From contig NC_081824.1 of assembly GCF_030867095.1 (NCBI RefSeq), positions 351,886,203 to 351,950,202 of the forward strand: a stretch of DNA of 64,000 nucleotides. Reading direction: 5' to 3'. The translations under genes were made by a program, and so were the position numbers. Each line of letters begins with the position of its first letter. Position 1 is the first letter of the stretch. Below, in pieces: positions 1-32,038 of this stretch. Source of the stretch: Alligator mississippiensis. Lineage: Eukaryota; Chordata; Crocodylia; Alligatoridae. A model generated the notes under the pieces. That model was given only the letters and a program-made list of their open reading frames with translations. It was not told where the DNA came from and did no database searches.

Positions 1-3000
1 TCTCTGTCAGTCTAGGGTTGTGTTTCCCAATAGATGAACAGATGTTATTCCACTGGAACTCTGTAATAGGTAGAATTAGATTTCTGGAGCTATATTCTCA
101 CGACACAGACAATCTTCCTTTTTGATGCTGGTGGAACTGCACCTCAGAAAAGTTGGGGAAGGAACTCTTTTTAAAACATTACAGTCTCAACTGCTTGCAG
201 ACACATGCATGCACATCTGTACAAACTGTAGTGCTGAAACAATGAGTTGCCTGGAAATAGCGCATTCCTGTGGCTGCTTTTACATGTGCAAAGCTCTACA
301 TTGGTAGCATAAGTTGCCCCACACTTGAAGTACATTGGTGGGTCAGCAAATGGTACATCTATCATGGTAACGGTACAGACATGGACCAAATTGGTTCCTC
401 TTCACCCTCCTACGCTTGTCTTCTTGATTAGTTATACAGCACAAGCATGCTTTCTTCAATGCATTTAGCTTACAACTGTCTCACCACTTGAGGTCAGCAT
501 ATCCACAGGACTCAACTGTGAAACCAAAGCAAAGCTGTACTCTGTAAATACATTTTTACAAGCTGGCTATTTTTGCATGTTTTGTTTAAAAAGGAGATCA
601 ATGTGGGTACAAATTCTTCTTTCAAAACAGCCAAAGAGAACTTCAGAATCTGCATTATGCAATTCCATTTTCATATTAAGGTAGTGTTGAAGCATGCAGT
701 TGATCCAAAGAACCTCATTATTAGCTACAAAAATCCTTGCCATTTTTTAAAAGTTAACTTGTAATTCCTAAAGAATACTCCCCCTATTGAGTGGCTGTTG
801 TATGCCTTTGTACCCTTTGGATATAGATCATAATGTGTTCAGTCACATGGGCAAGGCTTTACAGTAAATTCTATACAAAAAAAACAACACTCAGTTCTTG
901 GAGACATGTAAACATTAATGTGGACCTCCAATATCCATCATCCACCTTCCAACCAGTACTTCCATCTTTCAGTGGTGACTGTGGGGAGAGGAACGGAGAA
1001 CTAATATGCTTAGTGCATTGAATAGATTAATCTGCCCTGACACTAAGAAGGGAGGGGAGTACCACCGAGATGAACAGAGACATCCAGGCCCTTCAAAGAC
1101 TGCTGCAGGCTGTATTTACTTTCCTAGGATGCTCCCATTCATCTGAAAATGTCTTATTAAGAACACATCATTTTTCACTGCTCTGAAGCTGCACAAGGAT
1201 GTGCCCGTGTATGAATACCTAGCTTTGGAGTAGGACTCTGTATCTCCAGTCTCCTGCCTGTTCTTGCCTTTATCTCATACAGGTATCACTGACACTCAAA
1301 TCCCCATGACATCTCCAGCAGTGTGGAGTGGCCAGGAAGAGGGTGGAGCACATTTGTGTAGCAGATACATAGGCCAGCCAAAGAGCTGTATTTATGCGGA
1401 TATACTGCTTTTGTTACACTGTGTTGCACCGTGTTGGCCTGCCCTGAGTCCACTGCAGAGAAACAGCATCACTCTTGCTGGATTTTGCAACCTCTTCATC
1501 CCACTTCACCCCATTTAACTTTGTTTACTCAGCGTTAAGCTCACAGAACACTCTCATTTCCCATCTCGCCACTGATAATCTCAGTGGCAAAAAGACCCTG
1601 ATACCCTACTAGAGATAATACTTAAAGAAACACAATGGAAAAGTACAGTATACTGGATCCTTCAACCTGAACACCTTTTTAAAAATGGGCGGAAGATATG
1701 GAGTACGACTCAATCCATTAGCCAGAAGAACCCCAGGTCTATTCATATCAGAGTCATAGTTAGAAACACACTCCTCTATCATTCAATACAGCTATATCTA
1801 ACTCATGGAGGACAGCTGGAATGCAGGCAGGTCGTGTCCAGTAGCTATTGCCAGCTGTGTAGGGGACAGAGTTAAGGTTTCTTTGTCACATGTCTTTCCA
1901 CCGCATTTCTTGGTTTTCAAAGGTTTTGCTGAAGGAAACAATATACCATTGAGTGCCCATAATGCTTTGTTAAACATTTCTTTCTTTTTAGCAGTGCACA
2001 ATTTTACCATGGAGCTAGCTGCCATTCTTGTCAGCAGTTGAAACAAAGATGTTCTAGCTTTCTAAAATCAAAGAAGATATTGTTTACCGACTACTGGTTA
2101 AGAGCAACAGGAACTTCTTAGTCATACCAGGATTTTGCTAGCCTGTACCCAATAAGTAATATTACCCTCAAAGTATGCAGGGACTTATGCACTATGTTCT
2201 TAACATGAGGCTTAAACAGTAGATATGGTCTTGTGCAGGCCCTATGTATTGGGGAAAATTTGAGTCTGACCCGAGCAGTATCCTGTTTGCAGAGGCAAAG
2301 GCCAATACTTTAAATACACAAGAGTTTGTTTTCCAGTTAAATCTGCTTGGACTAATGTGTCATGCCTGCTATGTTTCTGACCTGGACTTTGGAACACATT
2401 ACATAGAGACAGCCTACTGAGAACCTCTGCCTATCACTTGGGCCTCTCATGGCAGGGATTAAAATGTAGGGGAGTGGTGCAAGTCTTCTAAAAATGTAAC
2501 CCTTATTGTCACAGTGTGACTCCCTGGGATACTTGGAGATCTCCCATATGCCAGTAGATTGTATAATTTGTGATAAAAAGATGAATGGGGGCCTATATGC
2601 AATTACTTTGTATTCAATAAAAATGGTCAGTTTGTTTTTTCATGCGAAAAAAGTACGTGCTGGGATGTTTGTTGTCTTTGAAGTAGTCTGGTGGTAAGCC
2701 AGGATGGACCTAACTTCTAGGCCTTTACTTTTAATTCAGAGTTTTAACCCTGCCTGAAGGACTGAGGGTATGGCATATATTTATAGCCATTTCCAAAGGG
2801 GAGGGATGACTCTTGTCCTAAACTGCAGAAACTGTTATATCCTAACACTTGTGTGTAGACAAGCTGGGAACAACACATCTGTGGTAAAACAGCACCATCT
2901 TCAACACAGCTTCATCCATGGTTAAAGTTGGACTGGTTTGCTACATTTGTATTGTATTTGGCTTGTCCACAGGTAACAATTAGAATCTACCAGTTGGCGC

Positions 3001-3504
3001 CCTTCTGAAATTTTTCAAAAGGGGAAACCCTTTTGAAATAGCTCCAAATGTACAGGTATCTATACCCAACCACTGAAACTTGTAGCTTTGGTTCAGCAAT
3101 GGTATTTTAAAGTCTTCCCTTCAGCTTCAAGGTTCAGCTTGTTTTATACTCATGATCCTTCACCATGTCAATCCCCATCTTGGGCCCTTTGTTGTGCCCA
3201 CATCTTGAAGCATACCATTACAATGAGACAGAGAGTTAAGGCTTCCAGGGAAGTTGAGATGTTTGATGGGGAGGGGAGAGTTGAGTTGGGAGAAGAGTGG
3301 GCTTTGGGTCAATACATCATTCTTTGCACTCACATGACAATGATCTCTCCTGGTTCAGTCCATATTCCTGGAACAGCTTCCAGGACTGAGTTGCCCTTAT
3401 CCGGAAACTGAAGCAGCAACGTATCATGAATATAACCAGCCCACTATACCATCATCTTTGTTTTGCAGGGAAATGGAGAGAAGAGCTGTCCAATAATTGG
3501 TGTA
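1..3504. other. Intergenic, downstream of F10; nothing recognised
   Basis: There is no exon-like frame with splice sites, no RNA gene and no clear repeat end here. Open frames are short and without family motifs. PROZ, expected beyond F10 on this side in amniotes, is not recognisable here. Confidence 0.5.
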
Positions 3505-4627
3505 CAGCCAATCCTCGACTTAAAATGTTTCGAGTTACAACATTTTGCACGTACAACATTTATAAATTGACACCTTGTTTGAACTTTATGATGTCAGTTT
3601 TGACTTTACAATGCTTGATCCGATGCCATGTCATGGCAGCAAACAAATTCACTGCATTGCTCATCTCCCTGGAGAACATCTGTCCAAACCTCCTTGGACA
3701 CTTTCTTTAAGAAAGCAGACAAGACTCCAGAAAAACCTACAGCCAAGACTCCTGAGAAGACTCCAGCCAAGAACGCTTCAAAAAGTCCAACCACGACCCT
3801 TTCAAAAAGTCCAGCAAAGTCACCTCAAAGAAGTGGGCTTGGCCTGCAAGGCCTTAACCATATGAGTGGCCCTTCTCTGGACCCTCTCCAAGAAGGATGT
3901 GGATAACTTGGAGAGGGTCTAGAGAAGGGCCACTCGTATGATTAAGGGCTTTCAGGCCAAGCCCTATGAGGAGACTAGGGCACCTGGACCTCTTCAGCCT
4001 CCGCAAGAGAAGGTTGAGAGGCGACCTTGTGGCTGCCTATAAATTCATCATGGGGGCGCAGAGGGGAATTGGTGAGGCTCTACTCACCAAGGCATCCCTG
4101 GGGGCCACAAGAAATAATGGCCATAAGCTAGCAGAGAGCAGATTTAGACTGGACATTAGGAGGAACTTTTTCACAGTTAGAGTGGCCAAAATCTGGAATG
4201 GGCTCCCAAGGGAGGTGGTGCTCTCCCTGGGGGTCTTCAAGAGGAGGTTAGATGGACATCTGGCTGGGGTCATCTGAACCCAGCACTCTTTCCTGCCTAG
4301 GCAGGGGGTCGGACTCGATGATCTATTGAGGTCCCTTCCGACCCTAACCTCTATGAATCTATGAATCTATGAATAAGTTCTTCCAAATCAATATGATTTC
4401 TATTTACAATATAAATATATTTTGTAGCTATATTACTCATCTATAATTGATTGAGTACAAAATTCTGGGGTATTTTTGGTGAAAATAGGGTATCGGGGCT
4501 TGGTTCAGGAACCAATCCCCCATTTATAACATTGTTTCTTATGAGAAAATTGGTTCCGAGTTGCAACGTTTTGACTTAAGACGATGTTTTCAGGAACTAA
4601 TTGTGTTGTGAGTCCAAGGACTGCCTG
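3505..4627 (+). mobile_element. Tigger (TcMar) DNA transposon, split by a CR1
   Basis: The left end CAGCCAATCCTCGACTTA and the right end (reverse complement CAGGCAGTCCTTGGACTC) form terminal inverted repeats, each flanked by TA (3503-3504 and 4628-4629), the Tc1/mariner target duplication. Sequence next to both ends (TTTCGAGTTACAACATTTTG and GTTGCAACGTTTTGACTTA) is Tigger-like. Before the CR1 lies a short lysine/proline-rich frame (KTPEKPTAKTPEKTPAKN). There is no transposase catalytic domain, so this is a non-autonomous or internally deleted copy. Confidence 0.75.
3836..4375 (+). mobile_element. CR1 LINE 3' end with 5' inversion, inside the Tigger
   Basis: The plus-strand body (3892 onward) encodes CR1 reverse transcriptase C-terminal matter (RLGHLDLFSLRKRRLRGDLV, AAYKFIMGA, RNNGHKLAESRFRLDIRRNF). 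It ends in the CR1 3' region (GACTCGATGATCTATTGAGG) with three copies of an octamer tail (ATGAATCT). The first 56 nt (3836-3891) are an inverted copy of 3907-3963, a twin-priming signature. No coding start is preserved. Confidence 0.88.
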
Positions 4628-6654
4628 TATTGACTCCAAGCCCATTTCTCTCCCAACTTATCCCTCTCCTTCCCATCAAAAATCTTAGCTTCTCTAGAGG
4701 CCTTAGCTCTCTGGCTTATTGGAAAACTCTCACACAAGTTTCCCCAAATCCTACTCCCTTTCACACAATGGAAGCATAACCAAAGCAGAAGGGTGGTCTA
4801 CTGAGTGATTTGCCCCACATTTTTTAATAATGAGATAACAGGAACTGTGTAAGAGGTAGGATACTCAGGCTTTTGCCAGATGTTTGATTCAATACCACAA
4901 GTTGCTCTGAGTAAAAGCTTAGCATGTAGGTGTAATATTATACCTTATTATACATCCATTCATAGCATCTGTGTCCAGTGGGGCTTCCCCACATAGCTGG
5001 GGCTGACCAGGAGCTGTCCCACTTTTGAAGCATATCCCAGCCAGCCCCTGGTTGGGTGGAAAATCCCCAAGCAGCTAGGAGTAGCTCCTGTGGGGAGACA
5101 GGAGTGGAGCAGCACTGGGATGGTGGGAGGGCAAAGAGCTAGCCTGTCCCAGTGCTACTCAGTTCCCAGCTCCTGTGGGGCACCAGGAGCTGAGCAATTC
5201 CAGGACTGGGGGAGCTCCCTGTCCCTCTTGGACCCCTGATGTTGGGGCTGACATGGAGCAGATTTGCTGTCCCAACTGTGTAACAACTGGATAGTGTTGA
5301 TAACATCATATAAAAATGACTTTTTTAAAAGAACCTGCTTTAAAGTAGCACCATCTTGCAGCCACTTGTCAATAGAAGTCTTGGTATTCCCCTCAGTGAG
5401 CATATGGCTGGGCTTTATGTCCAGACACCTATTCATCACTTGTTTAATGTCCACTCTTAACCAGGCTATGACTATTTGTTCACATTTGGATGACTGCTGA
5501 TATTTTAAAAAATCTGCTAGTTTACGTAGGGTAAGCTGTGTGCGCTATATTGATTGCCGTTCTTGAAACTGTTCCAACTTCACTGAGAGAGATTATGCAA
5601 AATGTTAACTGTAGGTAAACACTTGGATTTTGATTGTAGCGGCTTCCTCTCCTTTGTTTTCTGTCTAGCACTAGGGTTTCTGGTAGGATTTGCTCCTGGT
5701 GGGCAAAATGGGACTCAATACCACAGTACTTTCGCAGTGGTAGGGTTGGACAGCTCTGCTGCACAGTTGTTGCATGATGGGGAAACACAAAACTTTATTG
5801 ATTCCAACATCTGCAGGATAAAATTGGCCTTGGGAAATGATTTTTGGATTTTTAAGTAGAATCCAAATTAAGCAGAAATCCAAATCATTTAAACATAGCC
5901 ATGAATGATTGATATTTCCATTCCAAACACATTCATTTAATGCACCTGCCTGGTCTTCTGAGATTGTCCTTGCATGTTCATCTGTTAAAATGGCATTTTG
6001 CCCACTCATGAAGTGGCATGTCAGTTAGAGAAGGCTATAAATGTCAGCTAATAAAATACAGTGTGTCTTTCCTGCAGGATGTCCTTGCACCGTGACAGCA
6101 TGGCCACCCTCTTGTTCATACCTGTTCATGCTTTCATGACAGCTCTACTTCAGCTGAAACAATTTGACTGAAACTCTGTGAGTGGACACAGAGAGATTTC
6201 TTTTGCCCTGTGCCTTGCTGCAGGTCTCCTTTGAGTGCAACAACCCAATTCTCAATATTTTTACTGAATATAAAAACTAGAAAAAATGAAATTTTGAAGA
6301 TGGGGAATAATATTAATAAACAAGAAAGCCCTATGGTTACTGTTAAAGATCCAGAGATCCTAAATGATTTATCAGGGTAGCATGGTTAAGGCATATTGTT
6401 TTTTGTATCCAAAGAGCTACACATGAGTAATGTGGCTACCATCACATTTGGTTGCCTTTAAACCCATATCCCAGCCCGAACAACTAGGTCCCCCTTATGA
6501 CCCAGCTGATTCATGTTTCAAAGGTCAAAACATAGTTTCATCTCTTTATAGGGGCTCCATCATCTTGGTATGCAATTCATTGCTTTTAAATGCCTTTGAG
6601 CTTGGAAACAGAAACCAATAAACGTACAATACATAAATACAGAGAAAGAGAGAG
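4628..6654. other. Intergenic; GC-rich patch, otherwise nothing recognised
   Basis: A GC-rich patch (about 4970-5250) repeats phrases such as CAGGAGCTG and is probably an old repeat interior. The remainder shows no gene or clear element ends. Confidence 0.35.
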
Positions 6655-6793
6655 AGACCCTGAACGTTGAGAACCAGTGGCTAATCATAGAGCTGATTAA
6701 AAAAGCTAATTTATATTAAGCTGGAAAATAGAGATATATATATATTTAATTAGCTCTGTGACAGCCACTGGTGCTCAACATGCAGGGTCTCTA
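6655..6793. repeat. Fold-back (palindromic) short element
   Basis: The left arm (AGACCCTGAACGTTGAGAAC, CAGTGGCT, AGAGCTGATTAAA) is an imperfect inverted repeat of the right arm (TTTAATTAGCTCTGTGACAG, CCACTGGT, GCAGGGTCT). The arms are about 55 nt around an AT-rich loop with a short TA run. It looks like a MITE; the family is not identified. Confidence 0.5.
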
Positions 6794-7287
6794 AGCCTAG
6801 GTTTCTTGCTTGTAGCTCCAGAGATGAGAACTTGTTCTGGATTTGTGCCCGAGCTGACCAAGCTGTAAGTGGGTACCTGGCTGCTCCATGTGGGGAGTCA
6901 AGGGAGGCACATGTGATGCTAGCCACATCACTCCCTTGACATAAAGCACATGAAACATGTCAGTCAGCTGTATGGTAGGGCATTACATCTTCCATATCTT
7001 TTGGCATTTGGCCATATATACTTTTGCAAACTTTTTTACTAAATAAATACAGACAACATTTAATTTTGTTGGTACACATAAAACAATACTGCATTTTTAA
7101 TAGGCTTACCTAAAACACATCCACATTCATATTAAATTGCCCAATGATTGTCCACCATCCATTCAAGAATGTGACATGGAAAACAGTGGTAAAGATAAAA
7201 TCGTTCCAAATAGGAAATACGAAAGAATACAAGTCTTCAGCAGAACCTTAAAGGAAGATATCACCTCTGGAAAATACATATATAGGG

Positions 7288-7425
7288 CACACATGCACTT
7301 CATAGACTAACCAAAATAGATATATAGCACAAGTTTTCATGAGCTGTAGCTTCATGAAGTGCAAGCTTGTGCTATACCCATACCCATACCCATCTACTTT
7401 GGTTAGTCTATACAGTGCAGCAGAC
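7288..7425. repeat. Fold-back repeat with internal hexamer run
   Basis: Inverted arms (TGCACTTCATAGACTAACCA and TTGGTTAGTCTATACAGTGCA) flank a second inner hairpin (TCATGAGCTGTAGCTTCATGA) and a (CCCATA)3 run at about 7376-7393. The AGACTAACCA and GTAGCTTCATGAAG words resemble terminal sequences of Penelope-type repeats of sauropsids, but the match is from memory. Confidence 0.4.
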
Positions 7426-7980
7426 TATGGTATGTGATGCTGCCATGGCTACATGCTCCTTCCACTTTCTCCAGCTTCAGGAAAGCCCCTTGATGTGTGT
7501 TCAGCAGGGCCTTCACCTTATTACATTGGCCACGTGACTGGCATTTGGCATGTGCTGAGTGGGATATTCTTACAGAGCCACTTACTAGCACATGTATATG
7601 TGTTTTAGAAACATCCTAAGAGCCAAATGGAGAATCAAGATGGAGTTTACCTTGAGGGTTTAGAAATGCTCTCCTTAGTCTCACAAATGGCCAAGACCTT
7701 TTTAAAAAAAATAAATGCTATTTATGCATGTATTTTGAATCAATGGCTCAAGTATCATCTGTTCCCAATTGAAGTACAGCTGGAGAGGGTTTATCAATAA
7801 TTCTCCTGTAGATGACATCATTAAGCAGGAACCCAAAGTGAAATCTTTCTCATCTAATCAGCACTGTTTTTAAAGTGCAAGTGTGCAGACTGAAAACCTT
7901 CTACCAGCTCATGAGAAAGCTCTCAGAAGAAACAAGGCACTAGAAAGAAACTATAGCAGAAAATAATCAGGAAACTGAAT

Positions 7981-7986
7981 TTTATT
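7981..7986 (-). terminator. F10: Probable F10 polyadenylation signal
   Basis: The minus strand reads AATAAA here, 58 nt downstream of the F10 stop codon. It is the first canonical signal after the gene, implying a very short 3' UTR. This is inferred from motif and position only. Confidence 0.6.
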
Positions 7987-8043
7987 TTTGGATCAAAGGC
8001 CTGCATAGAATATAACACTAAACAAATCTCAGGGAGTTACCAT

Positions 8044-27412
<19,369 letters not shown>

Positions 27413-28196
27413 GGTGCCCAGCTGCGCACAGCACTCCCCCTCCCGCCCCCCGGCGCCGACCAAGGTCCAACGCCCCGGGGCTTCCTGCGCGCGCGCCGCC
27501 GCCCCGCTTGGCAGCCTGCTCTGCCTCGCAGGGGGCCGGAGCCCTTGCTTCCAGGGAGGATTTTCCCTACCTGAAACGTTGCATTTGCGGACTCGAAGGC
27601 AGGCGGGATGCTAGCAGCCTGCTCTGCCTTGCAGGGGCTCTCCTTGCCTCCTTTTGGGGTTCATTGTTCCCCCAGGCTCAGCCCCTCTGGGTCCCAAAGT
27701 GCAGGTGAAGAAGATGTCCGAAAACGCAGAGCACAGTTGTCCCAAAGCTCAAGGTCCTGTTTTAAGAGAGACCCCTGCAAGACGAGGCAGCAGTAGAAGA
27801 GATGCCAGGTGGGGGAGGCAAGGTGCCCTCCTGGCACTTGGCGGGCAGGGGAAACACTGTGGATCTGGGACCATGAAGGCAGTTTTCCTTAAGTGCCCAG
27901 GGCATAACTGCTCTTCTGGCACGGTTTAGCACCCGCCGAGGTGTTGGGGTTTAAAGCTCACTTTATGGAAACGGGAGGCTCCTCCCTAGCTTGCTTCTGG
28001 GGCCGTACGGCTGAGGGCAGGCGAAACTTGGGGGCATCTGAACCCCAAGCCTCCAGGCTTTGGCCTGCACATAGGATGCCTGCCAAAAGATTTTGAAAAT
28101 ATTTAAAGCCCCTGGTGGGGGTGAAGGATGTTTGCCAGTTGTAGGGCCACTTGCGGTTCTGGACTGACGCACGGATTTGGACTTGAGTTGGCTGAT

Positions 28197-28315
28197 TTGG
28201 CTTGGAATATGAAAAATTTATTAAAAAACAAACAAACAAACTTGGCTAATTTTTCTTTGGCTTGGAATATGAAAAATTTCTTTAAAAAAACCCCAAACTT
28301 GGCTAATTTTTCTTT
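28197..28315 (+). repeat. Tandem duplication, about 60-bp unit x2
   Basis: The block TTTGGCTTGGAATATGAAAA, followed by an A-rich run and ACTTGGCTAATTTTTCTTTG, occurs twice back to back with small changes in the A-rich middle. Confidence 0.85.
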
Positions 28316-28354
28316 GGGAGATAATAGGCCTGGGGAAGGAAGGGCAGTAGGGTG

Positions 28355-28470
28355 CTTTATGATACCGCAGACAAGGTTCTGTGGGTAAATCTGACACCTT
28401 TTATCAGACCAACTCAAATAGTTGGAAACATTCTTCTTTGCAAGCTTTTGGGTATAAATACGATATATTT
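28355..28470 (+). repeat. Single terminal arm of the Penelope-like repeat
   Basis: GCAGACAAGGTTCTGTGGGT, ACCAACTCAAATAGTTGGAA and GCAAGCTTTTGGGTATAAAT match the arm at 20590-20700. Confidence 0.65.
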
Positions 28471-29042
28471 ATGATATTGCAGAACACAAGCAGACTAAGT
28501 AGACAGGTGTCATTAGTAAAGAAAAAAAAGTTGTATTTGATTCTTATGATTTTATGAGGTGATGTCTTTCACAGCCTCTTGCTGCTATCTGTGCTAGAAG
28601 CAAGAAGCTCACAGAGGTAGGTTTGTCTGTAAGTGGCACAGCTCACCCATGACAGGAACTGCCCCATTCCTTCAGTGGCCCCTACAGGATGAGCAATTGC
28701 CTCATGCCTGAAATGTACAGTGCCCACTCTTTTCCAGTCTCTTCCAGCATCTTCAAGGAGGAGGACTGGAACTAGTTAATTCATTTAGGATATTTTCAGT
28801 ATTTAATGCCAGGAAAATCACCTGGTAAACCTGATGATTTCCTCTTCTCCCCCTCCAACCCACATCAATCCCTGGGTCCAAAAAAAATTTGCTAAAGCTA
28901 AGCAGCATACTGTAGTCCACCCTTGCATTCACCTGCCATTTAAGTCTTCTGAGAGATCCCCGGAGTACACTGGGGTGTTAGGAACTCCCATACTTCTGCA
29001 TGCAGGATCCTATCTTGTACTTATTTTCTAGCATTTTGTCTT

Positions 29043-29800
29043 CATAGTTTCATAGTTGGTAGGGTCGGAAGGGACCTGAGGAGATCATCTAGTCGGACCC
29101 CCTGCCATGGCAGGAAAGAGTACTAGGGTCAAATGACCCCAGCCATGTTCGTCCAGACTTTTTTTAAAGACCCCCAGGGTAGGAGCCAGCACCACTTCTT
29201 TTGGAAGTTGGTTCCAGGTCCTAGTTGCCCTGACAGTGAAATAGCGCCTCCTAATGTCTAGCCTGTCCACTAGCTTGTGTCCATTGTTTCTTGTAACTCC
29301 CGGGAGTGCTCGGGGGAGCAGGGACTCTCCCAATGCCTGCTGGTCCCCCTTGACTAGTTTGTAGACTGCCACCAGATCCCCCCTCAGCCTTCTCTTTTGA
29401 AGGATGAACAGGTTCAGGTCCCATAGCCTCTCCTCGTAGGGCCTGCCCTGCTGCCCCCTGATCATGCGGGTGACCCTCCTTTGGATCCTCTCCATATTGG
29501 CCACATCCCTCCTGAAGTGCGGCGCCCAGAACTGGACGCAGTACTCCAGCTGCGGCCTGACCAGTGTCGCATAGAGGGGGAGGATCACCTCCTTGGACCT
29601 GCTTGAGATGCATCTGTAGATGCACAACAAGGTATGGTTGGCCTTCCTGACCGCATCCCCACACTATCGGCCCATGTTCATTGTGGCATCAATGATGACT
29701 CCAAGATCCTTCTCTGTCTTGACACTGGTGAGAAGGGAGTTCCCCAGGCTGTAGGTGTGCCGCTGGTTCTTCCTCCCCAGGTGCATTACCCATCTCGTCT
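29043..29800 (-). mobile_element. CR1 LINE, 3' end
   Basis: The minus strand encodes [60 protein letters not shown] and NGHKLVDRLDIRRRYFTVRA, followed by the CR1 3' region and the tail (TATGAAACTATGAA) at 29043. It is relatively well preserved over its last 180 codons and truncated at its 5' side. Confidence 0.92.
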
Positions 29801-30059
29801 CATCTTAAATAACACAATTGATGCTGTTTTCACCATGTGCTTTGGGGACTATTCCTCAACCAAATTCCTCAGTTGCTGTCAGGAAAAGTTGCATAGTATA
29901 TTGTCTCAGTCTTCCTTCTCATGATTTCACAATGCTGATCTGGCAGTAGGTTAGGTTATTCTTTTCTTGGCATTCTCATCTTTGATATCTTTGTAGCCCT
30001 CTAACAAATCCTTTCCATTTTACACATTATAAAACTTCAGTTACATTCAAAACTTCTTT

Positions 30060-30960
30060 AATAAATCAGGTTATTCAGACCCCTCATCATTTTAGTTGTT
30101 CTTTCCTGAACCATCTCCTGTTTGTCAGCATCTTTCTGTAAATTAGTTGACTATTTATGTTACCAACATCTTCACAATGGAACTGAAGGTCAATTAAATT
30201 GCTACACTGGGATTCACTGCTTTAGGATATTTTTGGTCTTTTTGGATTTGTTTGTTGCATTGCTTCATTGAAGAATTAGATTTTATTTGCTGGCCCCTAT
30301 GCCCTGTAGACCTTTTCTTGTTAGCTTCCTTCTGTCTTCCCTCCCCCACTAAATATCTGTGGTTTGGATTAACTTTCTCCCTGATGCATTAGTTTTCATT
30401 TTTCCAAGCTGAATCTCCTTTTGTTATTTTCTTCCATGTTTTTACTGTCTCTAGGTCCCTTGATCTTATTTCTCTGTCCTCATTGGACTTTGCAGCTCCT
30501 CCAAATTGAATAAAGTTTTTTATTATGAACTGTATGCTACCACTTCTGTACTGTTAATTCAGATATTAAATAAAAAGAAACCCAACATGGATCTGTGCAG
30601 TACCCTGCCACCAGCATCCATTCATCTCAATACATTACCATTTGTCAGCATTTCCCGTTCTTAAGTCAGTCCTTTGTGATAATGCTGGTATCATAATTTA
30701 TCTGAATAAATTTGGAGAGTTACAAGATTATTTTCCTGAAATACCAATCTATTATATCTGCTGTTTTCCCTTAATTTGTCAGGCTGTTTTCAAAATGGTA
30801 TTTGGAGCTGAATTTACAAGTGTGTGTAATACAGCCTCTAATTGTGCACACTACTTCATGTACTATCTTGTGCTTGTGAAAATGATCATTTGCCCATGCA
30901 ACCAGATACATCCTGCAGTACACAGCTGGTCAGACTGAGGTGATCAGAACAGTTTCTTCT
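30060..30960 (-). mobile_element. Old CR1/L3-like fragment
   Basis: Phrases such as CAGATATTAAATAAAAAGAA followed by CCCAACATGGATCTGTGCAG and TACCCTGCC match the usual CR1/L3 segment that reads as kept-alive 'prototype' sequence before a Cys-poor RT region. It is highly decayed and its boundaries are uncertain. Confidence 0.4.
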
Positions 30961-31496
30961 AGTCTTAAAAATCTATTAATCTATGCATATAGGTGACAAG
31001 CCACAGTTTGAGTGTCCTACCAGTGAAATGTGGTAAACCTTCATTTTCGTCTGTCCTCATCATGTACTCAGTAATGTTACACCAAGGCAAAGATAAACTT
31101 AAATCAGTTATTGTTTGCCATTCAAAAATCTAGGGTCAATATTAAAACTGCTAACAAAATAGTACAATATTGTTTATGTACTAAATAGAAACCAAGCCTG
31201 AAATTAACCTTTCCCACCCTGGAGATTTAGCAAAGCTTGCTCCTTTCAAGGTCTGTCAACTGCATTTACAGTTGTAATGGAAGCTTATACACATGATTTT
31301 TGAATAATATAAAACTCTAAATTACTGGCAAGGCAGACATCTGAACCAAATTGGAATTAGATTTGTATCAAATGATTACTTAAGTATTAGTATAATTTAC
31401 TTATGATGGTAAAAGATACTAGAGAGGGAAGCGTGAAAGATAGGTTGAAGGACAATGCAATTCAGAGATGATCTGAATGCAGGGAAGCATGGTGGC

Positions 31497-32038
31497 TTAG
31501 GAAGCCATGTGGTTTTTTAACCATTCAATATACCTGGAAACTCTTGTATAAACACCATATATGCCTCGGGTAGCACACCCCTTTCCCCAACTGACAATCC
31601 CTGTCAAAAACCAGGTGTTCTTGTACTTTGTAGCATGAGGTCCACCGCTGTCACCCTTGCAGGAGTCTTTAGTCCCAGAAAGGTCTCCAGCACAGAACAT
31701 GTTTTCTGTAATATTTAAGTTGGTCTCTTCCATACATTGTTTTGTCTTTACACGTGGCAGGTCAACTCTCATAAGAATGGCGGCAGTAGCACCTCTCTCT
31801 ATGAGACGCCCCCATCCACTCACTGTGGAGTATCTAATGGAGGACAGCTCACGCTCTGAAAACTGTCTTTCAGGCAAACATATCGGTAGCACATAATCAG
31901 TGAAGTTAACAGGCTTCTCCAGTTGCAGCAGGGCAATGTCATGTTCGACTGTGGCTGAAGAATACTTTTCATGAATTATGATTTTAGTAACTCCTCTCTC
32001 TTGCTCGCTTTCATCTTTCTTATTTATTCTGTGTCCAC
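31497..32038 (-). CDS. F7: F7 exon 8: catalytic Asp and Ser
   Basis: This terminal coding exon is 542 nt, acceptor TTTGCAG|GTGGAC. It carries EHDIALLQL (Asp281), [18 protein letters not shown] (very close to the human FVII equivalent), [27 protein letters not shown] and [20 protein letters not shown], ending WLKNHMAS. Tyr408 occupies chymotrypsin position 225. There is no canonical AATAAA close by; a weak AGTAAA sits at 31396-31401. Confidence 0.95.

Larger units (their letters stand above)
27571..31496. other. F7-F10 intergenic interval
   Basis: The interval contains a tandem 60-bp duplication (28197-28315), one arm of the Penelope-like repeat (28355-28470), a CR1 (29043-29800) and an older CR1/L3-like stretch (about 30060-30960). 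No other gene is recognised. Confidence 0.6.

Noticed and set aside
3628-3906. Lysine-rich protein like histone H1
   Set aside because: It lies between Tigger inverted repeats and is cut by the CR1, so it is element sequence and not a host gene.
1-8000. PROZ expected after F10
   Set aside because: No Gla, EGF or protease motif was found on the minus strand; it probably lies beyond the left edge.
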